A model generated the notes under the pieces. The model saw only the letters and a program-made list of their open reading frames with translations. It was not told where the DNA came from and searched no databases. From NCBI GenBank assembly GCA_015067175.1, contig SVMX01000009.1, positions 1-64,000 of the forward strand: a stretch of 64,000 nt of DNA. Reading direction: 5' to 3'. This DNA comes from Oscillospiraceae bacterium (lineage in GTDB: Bacteria; Bacillota; Clostridia; Oscillospirales; Ruminococcaceae). A program made the translations under genes and the position numbers. Positions 1 to 8,885 of this stretch are shown one piece after another. How positions within the stretch are numbered: the stretch's first letter is position 1; each line of letters opens with the position of its first letter.

Positions 1-1
1 T

Positions 2-412
2 CGCGCAGGCGCTGCTAACATCGTTCCCAACTCCACAGGTGCTGCTAAGGCTATCGGCCTTGTAATTCCTGAGCTGAACGGCAAGCTGATCGGTTCTGCA
101 CAGCGTGTTCCTGTTCCCACAGGTTCTACAACAATCCTTACTGCTGTTGTTAAGGGTGCAGATGTTACTAAGGAAGGCATCAACGCTGCTATGAAGGCTG
201 CTGCTTCTGCTTCCTACGGCTACAACGAGGATCAGATCGTTTCTTCCGACGTTATCGGTATGACATACGGTTCTCTGTTCGATGCTACTCAGACAATGGT
301 TGCTAAGATCGCTGATGACCTCTACGAGGTACAGGTTGTTTCTTGGTACGACAACGAGAACTCTTACACATCTCAGATGGTAAGAACAATCAAGTACTTT
401 GCTGAGCTTTAA
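2..412 (+). CDS. gapA: Glyceraldehyde-3-phosphate dehydrogenase, C-terminal part
   Basis: This is the 3' end of a type I phosphorylating GAPDH (NAD-dependent glycolytic enzyme); the 5' part lies outside the window. The reading frame opens at base 2. The visible residues carry the catalytic-domain stretch [12 protein letters not shown], the inner motif RVPVPTGS, and the C-terminal SWYDNE-SY block typical of the family. Codon use is strongly biased toward a few codons (GCT, AAG, GTT), as expected of a highly expressed glycolytic gene. A strong intrinsic terminator follows about 20 bases after the stop. Confidence 0.95.
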   Translation, partial: RAGAANIVPNSTGAAKAIGLVIPELNGKLIGSAQRVPVPTGSTTILTAVVKGADVTKEGINAAMKAAASASYGYNEDQIVSSDVIGMTYGSLFDATQTMVAKIADDLYEVQVVSWYDNENSYTSQMVRTIKYFAEL

Positions 413-433
413 TTCTTAACTGAATTGCAACAG

Positions 434-460
434 ACTCCCCCGACAGGGGGAGTTTTTGTT
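434..460 (+). terminator. Intrinsic terminator of gapA
   Basis: Perfect 8-bp stem ACTCCCCC / GGGGGAGT around a GACA tetraloop, followed by TTTTTG. It lies 21 bases after the gapA stop codon. Confidence 0.9.
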
Positions 461-470
461 TGGCAAATTT

Positions 471-508
471 CATAAAACAAAAAGCTCGGTGCATAAACAC
501 CGAGCTTT
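471..508 (-). terminator. Intrinsic terminator of the serC-serA operon
   Basis: Perfect 11-bp stem (481-491 with 498-508, AAAGCTCGGTG type) with a 6-base loop. On the minus strand it is followed by a T-rich run. It lies 20 bases beyond the serA stop, so gapA and serA converge on back-to-back terminators. Confidence 0.85.
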
Positions 509-527
509 GTTTGTTATGTAGACGGAA

Positions 528-1691
528 TTACTTGATAACTCTTACGGAGATAACATCAGCGATGCCCTTCAGAGCAGTTTCGATGCCGTCTGTGTTGCCT
601 GTAACGTCGAGCACTGTGTAAGCGAGATCCTTTCTGGACTTGCAAACCATGTTCTCAATGTTCAGACCTGCATTGGAAACAGCAGCTGTGTAGTTGTTGA
701 TGATACCCTCAACATTCTTGTGCAGAATGCAGATCTTTGCGTCGCCTGTCATGGGGATAGAAACGTTGGGGAAGTTTACGGAGTTGATGATGTCGCCGTT
801 CTCGAGATAAGCCTTGATCTCGTTTACTGCCATAACTGCGCAGTTGTCCTCGGACTCAGGAGAGGAAGCGCCGAGGTGAGGCATTGCAGTAACGCCGTCG
901 ATACCGATGAGGTCATCTGTAACGAAGTCTGTAACGTAAGCAGCCATACCGCCGTTTGCGAGAGCGTCGATGATAGCCTTGCTGTCAACGAGGTCAGCTC
1001 TTGCGAAGTTGAGAATACGAACGTTCTTCTTCATTGTAGCGATGGTCTCAGCGTTGATCATGCCCTTTGTTTCAGCAGTTGCGGGAGCGTGCAGAGTGAT
1101 GTAATCGCACTGCTCGAAGATCTCCTTGTTGCTCTTTACATAGTGAACTCTCTTGGAGAGGTGGATAGCGCCGTCGATGGAGAGGAAGGGGTCAGCGCCG
1201 TATACTTCCATACCGAGGTCAACAGCAGCGTTAGCAACCAGCGCACCGATAGCGCCAAGGCCGATAACACCGAGCTTCTTGCCCTTGATCTCAGGACCTG
1301 CGAACTGGCTCTTGCCTTTTTCTACGAGCTTGCCTACGTTGTCGCCCTCGCCCTTGAGTGTCTTGAGCCAATCCATAGAAGCTGCAACCTTTCTGGAAGC
1401 CATGAACAGACCGCAGAGAACCAGCTCCTTAACTGCGTTAGCGTTAGCACCGGGAGTGTTGAATACTACGATACCCTTTTCGCTGCACTTGTCGATCGGG
1501 ATATTGTTTGTGCCTGCACCTGCTCTAGCGATAGCGAGGAGGTTTGCGGGAAGCTCCATCTCGTGCATGGAAGCGGAACGTACCAGAACTGCATCGGGAT
1601 CAGCCATATCTTCGCTGAAAGCGTACTTGCTCTTGTCAAAGAGATCTGTACCACAAGCTGCGATCTTGTTGAGTGTAAGAATATTGTACAT
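528..1691 (-). CDS. serA: D-3-phosphoglycerate dehydrogenase (short form with ACT domain)
   Basis: Oxidises 3-phosphoglycerate to 3-phosphohydroxypyruvate, the first step of serine synthesis. The 387-residue protein has the D-isomer 2-hydroxyacid dehydrogenase layout: an N-terminal substrate-binding part (RAGAGTNNI), a Rossmann NAD-binding core with GLGAIG, the Arg-containing NFARADLVD block, the catalytic-His region MPHLGASSPES, and a C-terminal ACT-type regulatory domain from about residue 315. It is shorter than E. coli SerA-type enzymes and matches the compact clostridial form. It lies 68 bases downstream of serC on the same strand, so the pair forms a two-gene serine operon; serB is not nearby. 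Confidence 0.93.
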   Translation of the reverse strand: MYNILTLNKIAACGTDLFDKSKYAFSEDMADPDAVLVRSASMHEMELPANLLAIARAGAGTNNIPIDKCSEKGIVVFNTPGANANAVKELVLCGLFMASRKVAASMDWLKTLKGEGDNVGKLVEKGKSQFAGPEIKGKKLGVIGLGAIGALVANAAVDLGMEVYGADPFLSIDGAIHLSKRVHYVKSNKEIFEQCDYITLHAPATAETKGMINAETIATMKKNVRILNFARADLVDSKAIIDALANGGMAAYVTDFVTDDLIGIDGVTAMPHLGASSPESEDNCAVMAVNEIKAYLENGDIINSVNFPNVSIPMTGDAKICILHKNVEGIINNYTAAVSNAGLNIENMVCKSRKDLAYTVLDVTGNTDGIETALKGIADVISVRVIK

Positions 1692-1720
1692 TGTGATTTC
1701 TCCTTAATTGATATATGTAG

Positions 1721-1739
1721 GGGCGACCTGAGGTCGCCC
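1721..1739. repeat. Intergenic palindromic hairpin between serC and serA
   Basis: Perfect inverted repeat GGGCGACC-TGA-GGTCGCCC in the 68-base gap between serC and serA. No T-run follows on either strand, so it is not an obvious terminator. It could be a REP-like intergenic element or an mRNA-stability hairpin inside the operon transcript. Confidence 0.6.
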
Positions 1740-1759
1740 GCTATAATTACGTTAGTAAA

Positions 1760-2842
1760 TCAGGAATTCTCCTGCTCGAACTTCTTCATGAATGCTACAA
1801 GAGCCTCAACGCCCTCGATAGGCATAGCGTTGTAGATGGAAGCTCTCATACCGCCAACGGAACGGTGACCCTTGAGGTTCTCAAGGCCTGCTGCCTTAGC
1901 TTCCTTAACGAACTTAGCATCAAGCTCCTCGTTTCCTGTAACGAAAGGAACGTTCATCAGAGAGCGATCCTTAGCTTCAACAGTGCCCTTGAACATCTTG
2001 CTGCTGTCGAGGAAATCATACAGGATCTTAGCCTTCTTCTCGTTGTGAGCCTTCATAGCCTCAAGGCCGCCCATCCTCTTGATCCACTTGAATACCTTGC
2101 CGCAGATGTAGATACCGTAGCAGGGAGGAGTGTTATAGAGGGAGTCGTTGTCAGCCTGTGTTTTCCACTTCAGCATTGTGGGAGTGCCGGGGAGAACGTC
2201 ATCAGTGATGAGATCCTCACGGATAATTGCGATAACAACGCCTGCGGGGCCTACATTCTTCTGAACGCCGCCGTAGATAACAGCATACTTGCTTACATCA
2301 ACAGGCTCGGACAGGAAGCAGGAGGATACGTCAGCAACGAGATCCTTGCCCTTTGTGTTGGGAAGCTCCCAGAACTTTGTACCGTAAATGGTGTTGTTCT
2401 CGCAGATGTATACATAGTCAGCGTCCTCGGGGATAGCGAGGTCGGAGCAGTCGGGAATGTAGGAGAAGGTCTTGTCTGCGGAAGAAGCAACGTCGATAGC
2501 CTCGCCGTACATCTTAGCTTCCTGCCATGCCTTCTTAGCCCACTGACCTGTGATTATGTAAGCTGCTTTCTTGTTCTTCATCATGTTCATGGGAACCTCT
2601 GCGAAGAACTGGGAAGCACCGCCCTGCAGGAACAGTACCTTGTAGTTGTCGGGAATATTCATCAGCTCGCGCAGATCTTTTTCTGCGTCCTTGATGATCT
2701 CGTCATAAGCCTTGGAACGGTGGGACATTTCCATAACGGACATGCCTGTTCCGCGGTAGTCCATCATTTCTTCTGCTGCTTCTCTGAGGACTTCCTCGGG
2801 AAGAACAGCGGGGCCTGCGCTGAAGTTGTAAACTCTACTCAT
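1760..2842 (-). CDS. serC: Phosphoserine aminotransferase
   Basis: PLP enzyme that transaminates 3-phosphohydroxypyruvate to phosphoserine. The 360-residue length is normal for SerC. Family landmarks: N-terminal RVYNFSAGPAVLP, the glycine-rich FLQGGASQFF, the PLP-lysine block YGGVQKNVGPAG, and C-terminal GHRSVGGMRASIYNAMP. The start codon has an AGGAGG-type site (aggaggcaaac) just upstream, and a perfect consensus promoter lies about 65 bases upstream. It is the first gene of the serC-serA operon. Confidence 0.95.
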   Translation of the reverse strand: MSRVYNFSAGPAVLPEEVLREAAEEMMDYRGTGMSVMEMSHRSKAYDEIIKDAEKDLRELMNIPDNYKVLFLQGGASQFFAEVPMNMMKNKKAAYIITGQWAKKAWQEAKMYGEAIDVASSADKTFSYIPDCSDLAIPEDADYVYICENNTIYGTKFWELPNTKGKDLVADVSSCFLSEPVDVSKYAVIYGGVQKNVGPAGVVIAIIREDLITDDVLPGTPTMLKWKTQADNDSLYNTPPCYGIYICGKVFKWIKRMGGLEAMKAHNEKKAKILYDFLDSSKMFKGTVEAKDRSLMNVPFVTGNEELDAKFVKEAKAAGLENLKGHRSVGGMRASIYNAMPIEGVEALVAFMKKFEQENS

Positions 2843-2904
2843 AAGTTTGCCTCCTGTAAATTTAAGCGTTTTACCGCTTTATTTAGTTATAACATAACAT
2901 ATTT

Positions 2905-2933
2905 ATTATATGACATTTTTCCCGATATGTCAA
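2905..2933 (-). promoter_or_regulatory. Consensus sigma-A promoter of serC-serA
   Basis: On the minus strand TTGACA (2928-2933) and TATAAT (2905-2910) are separated by exactly 17 bp: both hexamers are perfect. The start of serC lies about 63 bases downstream. Confidence 0.9.
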
Positions 2934-2978
2934 GTATGAAATGAACAATTATGGCGAATTTTTGTATACCGTATCCTA

Positions 2979-3761
2979 TTATTTTCCGAATATCTCGGAG
3001 AGGGCGTCCGCGCTTTGTTTAAGCTCGTCAAAATCGCCGTAGTTATGGCGGTACAGCTCTACGATGTAGCTGCCGTCAAAGCCGTTTGCGCTCATTCTAT
3101 TGTAAAGCTCAGCAAAATCAAAACAGCCCTTTCCGACGGGCAGACAGTCGCTTTCTGCGTTTCCGTCGCTTACATGGCAGTGGATAAGACTTTCGCCGAG
3201 AGCGTCAACGTAATCAAAGATATCCTCGCCGCTTCTGCGTGCCTGCTTTAAGTCAAGCACGAATTTTGCGTACTGTGAAAGCTCGCGCTTCATCATCTTT
3301 AAGAATTCCAGCCGTCCCGACAGGCAGTAGCAAACATTCTCCTGCGCTACCGTAACGCCGTATTCCTGTCCGATCTCGGCAAGCAGACGGAACTGCTTCA
3401 CATAATGCTCGGGTGTGCATTTGCTGCTTTGGATAGCGCCGTGGAGCACGAATATCTTTGCCCCGAGCTTTTGCATACTCTCGAAAAATCCGCGGTAAAG
3501 CGTCAGCATCTCCTCCACTCTGCGGTCATAGGTGGAAAACAGAAACACCGACTCCATCGGGGAAGAAAACGGGTGAAATGAGGGGATATTGATACCATAC
3601 TGCTCCGCGTTATCCTTTATCATGGAGATGTATGGCTCCTGACCCTCGCAGGTGGAGTTTGCGAATATTTCCGCTGTTTTTACGCCGCGCACGGCAAGCT
3701 CTCTGAAAGCGTCCTCCACATGAAGCGGATACAGCGACGCGGTGGATACTCCTATCTGCAT
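2979..3761 (-). CDS. Sugar phosphate isomerase/epimerase-like TIM-barrel protein
   Basis: About 260 residues resembling the xylose-isomerase-like TIM-barrel (AP endonuclease family 2) superfamily. The N-terminus MQIGVSTASLYP and the metal-site-like motifs FVLHGAI, VTVAQENVCY, FVLDLKQAR, HCHVSDG and YIVELYRH appear in the expected order with Glu, Asp and His at the strand ends. I chose the ATG at 3761 because a GGAGGTGACTTT ribosome site sits just before it; an ATG 27 bases upstream has none. The substrate cannot be told from the sequence. It reads in the same direction as serC but lies upstream of the serC promoter. Confidence 0.8.
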   Translation of the reverse strand: MQIGVSTASLYPLHVEDAFRELAVRGVKTAEIFANSTCEGQEPYISMIKDNAEQYGINIPSFHPFSSPMESVFLFSTYDRRVEEMLTLYRGFFESMQKLGAKIFVLHGAIQSSKCTPEHYVKQFRLLAEIGQEYGVTVAQENVCYCLSGRLEFLKMMKRELSQYAKFVLDLKQARRSGEDIFDYVDALGESLIHCHVSDGNAESDCLPVGKGCFDFAELYNRMSANGFDGSYIVELYRHNYGDFDELKQSADALSEIFGK

Positions 3762-3846
3762 AAAGTCACCTCCGTTGGTTAAAAACACTTCTGTTAAAAT
3801 AATAACATATATTCAAATTAATTGCAATAGCTTTTTGAAAAAATAG

Positions 3847-4590
3847 TCAGCTATGATGCACTCTCTCTTTGATGCGTACGCTTTTGGGAGTTAGGAAAAT
3901 CAGCGGAATACAGGCGGTGAGTATGCAGACTACGCCCGAAAGCTCCAGCCAAAACAGCGGTGGGAGTGCCGCGAGGAACGGAAAATGCTCATAAAGCTGA
4001 ATTGGCAGCTCGTCCGTCATTATATAGTTTGTGCCGAACACCTTGTTAAAAACCATAACAGAAGCTACCAGCAGATTCCCCGCGATAAGCGCCGACGGGA
4101 CGTTTCTGATAGAGCTTTTATAGCCGAAAACAAGCAGGCAGAAAAGGCTGCAAAGCAGCATAAAATGGTGACTTATCACGAACTGGTAGAAGATAAAGCT
4201 GTCGTATGAGCACGCGAGGTCGGGAAACAGCATTGCAGGCAGCGGCCCTATCAGCGTGAAAAAGTATACAGTGCCGTAAAGTTTTCTGCGGTCGTCGGTG
4301 AGCATTATATAAATAAGTAAAAAGTTTGCGATAAAGCACAGGTGAAGCGGCAAGTCCTCTTCGAAGCGCCATATTCTGAGCAGCAGCCTTGACGAATAAT
4401 GCACTGCCATATTCAGCAGCAGAACCAGCGCCATAAAAATGCGAATTGGTTTTAAATGTGCGCAGTCCGAAAGCTTTTTTCTGAAAGCGAACACCAGCGC
4501 ATAAAGAATAAATGCTCCCACGGTAAGTCCTATGTGCAGCGCACCGAAAAGCGGAAGCCTGTTTTGAGTACCTATAAAAAAGTCAGCCAT
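3847..4590 (-). CDS. YwaF/TIGR02206-family integral membrane protein
   Basis: 247-residue protein with about seven predicted membrane segments and very little soluble sequence. The HYSSRLLLRIW, LPLHLCFIANFLL and QFVISHHFMLL patches, with a conserved HH pair in a membrane segment, match what I remember of the YwaF-like TIGR02206 family, whose function is unknown. It is a single gene in its own transcriptional context, ending close to the upstream region of the TIM-barrel gene. Confidence 0.75.
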   Translation of the reverse strand: MADFFIGTQNRLPLFGALHIGLTVGAFILYALVFAFRKKLSDCAHLKPIRIFMALVLLLNMAVHYSSRLLLRIWRFEEDLPLHLCFIANFLLIYIMLTDDRRKLYGTVYFFTLIGPLPAMLFPDLACSYDSFIFYQFVISHHFMLLCSLFCLLVFGYKSSIRNVPSALIAGNLLVASVMVFNKVFGTNYIMTDELPIQLYEHFPFLAALPPLFWLELSGVVCILTACIPLIFLTPKSVRIKERVHHS

Positions 4591-4754
4591 TAAGTTCCTC
4601 CGCTAGTTTGGTCTTTCAGTGCTTTGCAGCTATATCTTGCTCTGATGTAAGGGAATAATCCGCCGCATTTGTGGTAAATTAATCAAAAGCGAATTTGTGT
4701 AAACCGTCTTTGCGGTTATTAATTATATTACTTTCTTGATGGAGATATTCTGTT

Positions 4755-6086
4755 ATGAGCAAATCTACGTTTTCAAATCGCCTTGGCTTTGTGCTGTCGG
4801 CGGCAGGCTCGGCTGTAGGGCTGGGCAATATATGGAGATTTCCGTTTCTTGCCGCGGAATACGGCGGCGGAATCTTTCTGCTTGTATATATCGCGGTGAC
4901 GCTTGTTTTCGGCTTCCCTGTTATGGCTATGGAGATAGCTATCGGAAGAAAGACCGCGACGGCAAGCATTGAAGCCTACGGCAAGCTTGATAAGCGCGGC
5001 GGCTTTATCGGTATCCTTACCGCTATCGTAACGCTTGTAACACTGCCGTATTACTGCGTTATCGGCGGCTGGGTACTGAAATATGCGGTGATGTATTGTA
5101 CGGCTCAGTGGGAGCTTCCTGCGGCAGAGGGCTTTTTTCCGCAGTACACCTCGCAGACGTTTGAGCCCATTTTGTATCAGGTGCTGTTTTTGCTGATGTC
5201 GGCAGCGATACTTATATGCGGCGTAAAGAACGGTATCGAAAAAGCCAACCGTTTCCTTATGCCTGCGCTGGTAGCGCTTGCGATAATAATTGCTGTGTAT
5301 TCTCTGACGCTCAACGGTGCTTTTGACGGAGTTGTATACTATCTCACTCCCGACTGGTCGAAATTTTCGTTCAAGACCGTACTTGCGGCAACGGGACAGA
5401 TGTTTTATTCTCTCTCGCTTGCAAACGGAATAATGGTGACATTCGGCTCGTATCTCCACAAAAAGGACAGTATTGAAAAATCTGTAAAGCAGATTGAGAT
5501 GTTCGATGTGGGCATAGCCTTTCTCAGCGGACTTATCGTAATCACTGCGGTGTTTGCGATGTCGGGTGGTGAAAGCACCGCACTTTCGGCGGGCGCTGGA
5601 CTTGTGTTTGAAACATTGCCTGCGATGTTTGCGTCTATGCCATTTGGCGGCTTGGTCGGCGCGCTGTTTTTTGTGCTGGTGTTTTTTGCGGCGATATCCT
5701 CAGCTATCTCGATGATGGAGGTAAACGTTGCAAATCTTATCAGTCGATTTAAAATGAAGCGCTTCAGCGCGGTGCTTGTTATGAGCGCGGTGCTTCTTAT
5801 TTTAGGTCTGCCGTCGTCGCTCGGTTATGGCATTTGGAGCGGTTTAAGACCTATGGATATGGCGCTGCTGGATTTCCTCGACTATATCGGAAATTCGATA
5901 ATAACGCCAATCGTCGCGATGATATCCTGCATATTTATCGGCTGGGTAGTAGCGCCGCGCGTTCTGTCGGAGGAGATAGCGCAGGACGGCGTGTTCAAGC
6001 GGCGCAAAAGCTTTGAATTTATCGTGAAATGGATAGCGCCGCTGTTTATCGCAGCTGTGCTGATAGGTTCGTTTATAGAGGTCTGA
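4755..6086 (+). CDS. Sodium-dependent transporter, NSS (SNF) family
   Basis: Na+-coupled amino-acid-type symporter of the LeuT fold. The 443 residues give 11-12 membrane segments. The signature of TM1, AAGSAVGLGNIWRFPFLAAEYGGG, is intact, including the unwound Gly-Leu-Gly-Asn centre that binds Na+ and substrate. TM6 is represented by FYSLSLANGIMVTFGSYL. A GGAG site lies about 11 bases before the ATG. The substrate (tryptophan, tyrosine, leucine or another) cannot be assigned. Confidence 0.9.
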   Translation: MSKSTFSNRLGFVLSAAGSAVGLGNIWRFPFLAAEYGGGIFLLVYIAVTLVFGFPVMAMEIAIGRKTATASIEAYGKLDKRGGFIGILTAIVTLVTLPYYCVIGGWVLKYAVMYCTAQWELPAAEGFFPQYTSQTFEPILYQVLFLLMSAAILICGVKNGIEKANRFLMPALVALAIIIAVYSLTLNGAFDGVVYYLTPDWSKFSFKTVLAATGQMFYSLSLANGIMVTFGSYLHKKDSIEKSVKQIEMFDVGIAFLSGLIVITAVFAMSGGESTALSAGAGLVFETLPAMFASMPFGGLVGALFFVLVFFAAISSAISMMEVNVANLISRFKMKRFSAVLVMSAVLLILGLPSSLGYGIWSGLRPMDMALLDFLDYIGNSIITPIVAMISCIFIGWVVAPRVLSEEIAQDGVFKRRKSFEFIVKWIAPLFIAAVLIGSFIEV

Positions 6087-6143
6087 TTGACTTATGAAGC
6101 GCTATATGATATACTTGCATTAGATAAAGAAAGGTGTGGTCGT

Positions 6144-6266
6144 ATGAGTAAAAACGAAAGAAAGCTGTTTTCTTCAAGGCGGAGCGCGGTCATTCTCGTG
6201 GCTTTGTTGATAGTGGCAGCGGCAGTGGCGGTGCTGTTTCTGACGCGCGGTGCCGATGTTGTCTAG
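6144..6266 (+). CDS. Small single-pass membrane protein (40 aa)
   Basis: Short ORF preceded by AAAGGTG with good spacing. The 40-residue product has a basic N-terminus (MSKNERKLFSSRR) and one hydrophobic helix (VILVALLIVAAAVAVLFL). It lies 57 bases after the transporter and could be its accessory peptide, as small single-TM subunits are known for some NSS and SSS transporters. That link is inference from position only. Confidence 0.55.
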   Translation: MSKNERKLFSSRRSAVILVALLIVAAAVAVLFLTRGADVV

Positions 6267-6366
6267 AGAGCGGCTTCCCGACTGCAATATATATTAATTG
6301 TGCACCGAACTTTTGATGCAGTTTACTTTGAATGAAAAATTTTTTATAAAAATTTCACAAAACCTC

Positions 6367-6395
6367 TTGACAAATCTGCACAAACAGATTATACT
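6367..6395 (+). promoter_or_regulatory. Promoter of the ABC exporter operon
   Basis: TTGACA (6367-6372), 17-bp spacer, TATACT (6390-6395). It precedes the ATPase gene by about 70 bases. Confidence 0.8.
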
Positions 6396-6416
6396 GTATA
6401 TACAACACATGAACAG

Positions 6417-6442
6417 TTGGCTGAACACAGTGTATCAGCCAA
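6417..6442 (+). promoter_or_regulatory. Inverted repeat in the 5' leader of the ABC exporter
   Basis: Perfect 8-bp arms TTGGCTGA / TCAGCCAA separated by 10 bases, lying between the predicted start of transcription and the ribosome site. It could be a regulator operator or an mRNA hairpin; no regulator gene is adjacent. Confidence 0.5.
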
Positions 6443-6466
6443 ATACATAAAAAAGGAGATTTTACC

Positions 6467-7369
6467 ATGGCTTTAAAGGTTGACAGCATCGTCAAAAAGT
6501 ATGGCGAATACACCGCGGTCGATAGCCTCAGCTTTGAGATAACAAAGCCCGGCGTTTTCGCGCTTCTCGGCACGAACGGTGCGGGAAAGACCACATCTAT
6601 CCGAATAATCCTCGGAATGCTGAGCGCAGACAGCGGCAGCGTTTCTTGGAACGGCAAGAGCTTTCTTGCGGCAGAGCAGCCGATAGGCTACCTCGCTGAG
6701 GAACGCGGACTTTATCCGAAATACAAGATAATGGATCAGCTTATTTATTTCTGCTCGCTTAAAGGAATGAAGAAGCAGGACGCGATAAAAGCGCTTGACT
6801 ACTGGTTCGAGCGTCTTAACGTCACAGAGTACCGTGACAAGCGCGCGGAGCAGCTTTCCAAGGGTAATCAGCAGAAGATACAGCTTATCGCTGCGCTTGC
6901 GCCTAACCCTGAGCTTATCATTCTTGACGAGCCGCTCAGCGGTCTTGACCCTGTGAATGCGGAGCTTTTCAAGACCGTTATCCGCGAGGAGATAAAGAAA
7001 AACAAATTTATCATCATGTCCAGCCATCAGATGCCCACTATCGAGGAGTTCTGCAGCGACATCGTTATCATGAACAAGGGTAAGACCGTGATTAACGGCA
7101 ACCTCAACGAGATAAAGAAGGGCTACGGCAGAGTTAAGCTCACCGTTAAGTGTGAGGGTGATATAACATCGCTTGCAGACGAGTGCAGGCTCAATGCGAC
7201 AGAGATAACTCCGAATGGTATTAGCTACAACGTTGAGAGCGAGCAGCAGGCACATTCGCTACTGAACAAGATAATGGAAAAGGGTATTCCGCTTATCAGA
7301 TATGAGCTTCGTGAGCCGACGCTCAACGAGATATTTATTGAAAAGGTAGGTGCTGAGAATGAAAACTAA
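6467..7369 (+). CDS. ABC transporter ATP-binding protein, NatA-like
   Basis: 300-residue ATPase with Walker A GTNGAGKTT (about residue 36), Q-loop region around IGYLAEERGLYPKY, ABC signature LSKGNQQKIQ, Walker B LIILDEPLSGLDP and switch His in SSHQM. The C-terminal 80 residues are the extension seen in NatA/CcmA-type ATPases of DUF4162 type. The stop codon lies inside the start region of the permease gene, so the two are translationally coupled. It energises the export system made with the next gene. Confidence 0.9.
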   Translation: MALKVDSIVKKYGEYTAVDSLSFEITKPGVFALLGTNGAGKTTSIRIILGMLSADSGSVSWNGKSFLAAEQPIGYLAEERGLYPKYKIMDQLIYFCSLKGMKKQDAIKALDYWFERLNVTEYRDKRAEQLSKGNQQKIQLIAALAPNPELIILDEPLSGLDPVNAELFKTVIREEIKKNKFIIMSSHQMPTIEEFCSDIVIMNKGKTVINGNLNEIKKGYGRVKLTVKCEGDITSLADECRLNATEITPNGISYNVESEQQAHSLLNKIMEKGIPLIRYELREPTLNEIFIEKVGAENEN

Positions 7370-8744
7370 GGGTTGGAAAAAGGTATTTGGCTTTACCTTT
7401 GTTCAGTACATAAAAACAAAGTCATTCATAGTCGGCACGATAGTTATGTGCCTTATCGTAGCACTGCTTGCGGCAGGCGCGAATATTTTGCCGGGACTTA
7501 TCAGCGGAGAAGAGGAGGTCATCGGCGGTGATAGTCAGACTGAGGCTTCCACTACCAACGCGGTGTACATCTATGACAACTGCTCTATCCTTTTGGACGA
7601 GGACATCGCAGCTCTTGAAGCTATGGGTCTTAAGATAGCTCAGACAGAGCTTTCTGTCGATGAGATGATCGACAAGCTCATCAATTCTGAAAACGAGGCG
7701 ATGGTAGCTGTTTCGGAGCTTAGCTCAGAAGGTGTGGTCTACGGCTATAATGTCAAGACCTACTATTCGCCCGACGCAGAAGGTAAGGCGGTTGATTATG
7801 TCACACTTTCGGTGCAGCAGCTTGTAAACTACCGCAATATGATGAACTGCGGAATCTCCCCTGAGGACTACGCAGCTTCTCAGAGATATGTCACCACATC
7901 TAAAATTGCCGCAGGCAACGACGAATGGAATATTTTTGAGAGCGCTATCAACTATTTTGTTCCCATTGTTGTATCGCTTGTTCTGTTCCTGCTTATATTT
8001 GTTTACGGTCAGACTGTGGCTCAGTCCATCGCGACAGAGAAGACCTCGCGCGTTATGGAGCTGCTGCTGACATCTGTAAGACCGCTTGCTGTAGTCATCG
8101 GTAAGGTGCTTGCGATGGGACTGGTTTCGGTGCTGCAGTTTATTCTTGTGATTCTTGTGGGCGTAGGCGCGTTCGTGATGACGGCTCCGTTTGGAATCGG
8201 CGGCGAGATAATGGATATGATGAACAGCGCAGAGCCGCTTATCGGCGAGGGTGCGCAGATAGTTGAGGCTATTGAGAACACCGTTGGCAATATCGGCGCG
8301 ATCGAGATAATCCTTATCCTTGTTATGTTTATCCTCGGTTTCCTGTTCTTCGCGCTTATTGCGGCGCTTGTCGGTGCAAGCGTAAGCCGTATGGAGGATC
8401 TTACAGCAGCAATGCAGCCCTATTCCATTCTCGGCGTAGTTGGTCTGTATCTCGCGTATTTCCCCATAATCGCAAATGTGGATTCCATGGAAACAGGTGC
8501 TGCCGCTGTAAATCCCGTGCAGATATTCTCCTACTTTTTCCCGATATCCTCGCCGTTTGCACTGCCCTCAGCACTGCTGCTCGGCACGATGGATATGGCG
8601 CAGGTCGTTATCGCGGTGCTTATACTTGCGGTGTTCGTTGTTCTGGTAGCTGTTCTCGTTGCAAAGGTGTATGAGGCTATAATCCTCCACAACGGCAACA
8701 GAATCAAGTTCAGCGATATGATAAAGATGGCAGGAAGAAAGTAA
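7359..8744 (+). CDS. ABC-2 type permease, NatB-like
   Basis: About 461 residues: an N-terminal membrane anchor, a long extracytoplasmic domain (roughly residues 50-195), then five or six membrane segments, the classic NatB/ABC-2_3 layout. The loop sequence TEKTSRVMELLLTSVRPLAVVIGKVLA is the conserved coupling region of this family. I prefer the ATG at 7359 (AAGGTAGG upstream, overlapping the ATPase stop) over an ATG three codons earlier. The substrate is probably a cation, drug or peptide but cannot be specified. Confidence 0.88.
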   Translation: MKTKGWKKVFGFTFVQYIKTKSFIVGTIVMCLIVALLAAGANILPGLISGEEEVIGGDSQTEASTTNAVYIYDNCSILLDEDIAALEAMGLKIAQTELSVDEMIDKLINSENEAMVAVSELSSEGVVYGYNVKTYYSPDAEGKAVDYVTLSVQQLVNYRNMMNCGISPEDYAASQRYVTTSKIAAGNDEWNIFESAINYFVPIVVSLVLFLLIFVYGQTVAQSIATEKTSRVMELLLTSVRPLAVVIGKVLAMGLVSVLQFILVILVGVGAFVMTAPFGIGGEIMDMMNSAEPLIGEGAQIVEAIENTVGNIGAIEIILILVMFILGFLFFALIAALVGASVSRMEDLTAAMQPYSILGVVGLYLAYFPIIANVDSMETGAAAVNPVQIFSYFFPISSPFALPSALLLGTMDMAQVVIAVLILAVFVVLVAVLVAKVYEAIILHNGNRIKFSDMIKMAGRK

Positions 8745-8766
8745 TCGTAAAAGCAGAATAATATCA

Positions 8767-8808
8767 ATGCTCCTCCTAGGAAAAAAATTCCTTGGGAGGA
8801 GCATTTTG
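8767..8808 (+). terminator. Intrinsic terminator of the ABC exporter operon
   Basis: Ten-base-pair stem ATGCTCCTCC / GGAGGAGCAT with an extended inner part, followed by TTTTG, 22 bases after the permease stop. Confidence 0.85.
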
Positions 8809-8811
8809 TGC

Positions 8812-8840
8812 TTGAAAAAACAGGTTTTATGTGATATACT
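8812..8840 (+). promoter_or_regulatory. Promoter of the plsC-like/dagK-like operon
   Basis: TTGAAA (8812-8817), 17-bp spacer, TATACT (8835-8840), immediately after the preceding terminator. Confidence 0.75.
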
Positions 8841-8885
8841 TATATTGGTATATTTCTGCCAAGGGAGGCGTTTAAGATAGAGATA

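Noticed and set aside
1721-1739. Terminator between serC and serA
   Set aside because: Perfect hairpin but no T-run; serA would be cut off from the only clear promoter.
720-1835. A 371-codon plus-strand ORF opposite serA, and similar long ORFs opposite serC and the antiporter
   Set aside because: They lie over real genes with strong family motifs, have no ribosome sites, and their Cys/Val/Leu- or Arg-rich composition shows they are shadows of biased codon use.
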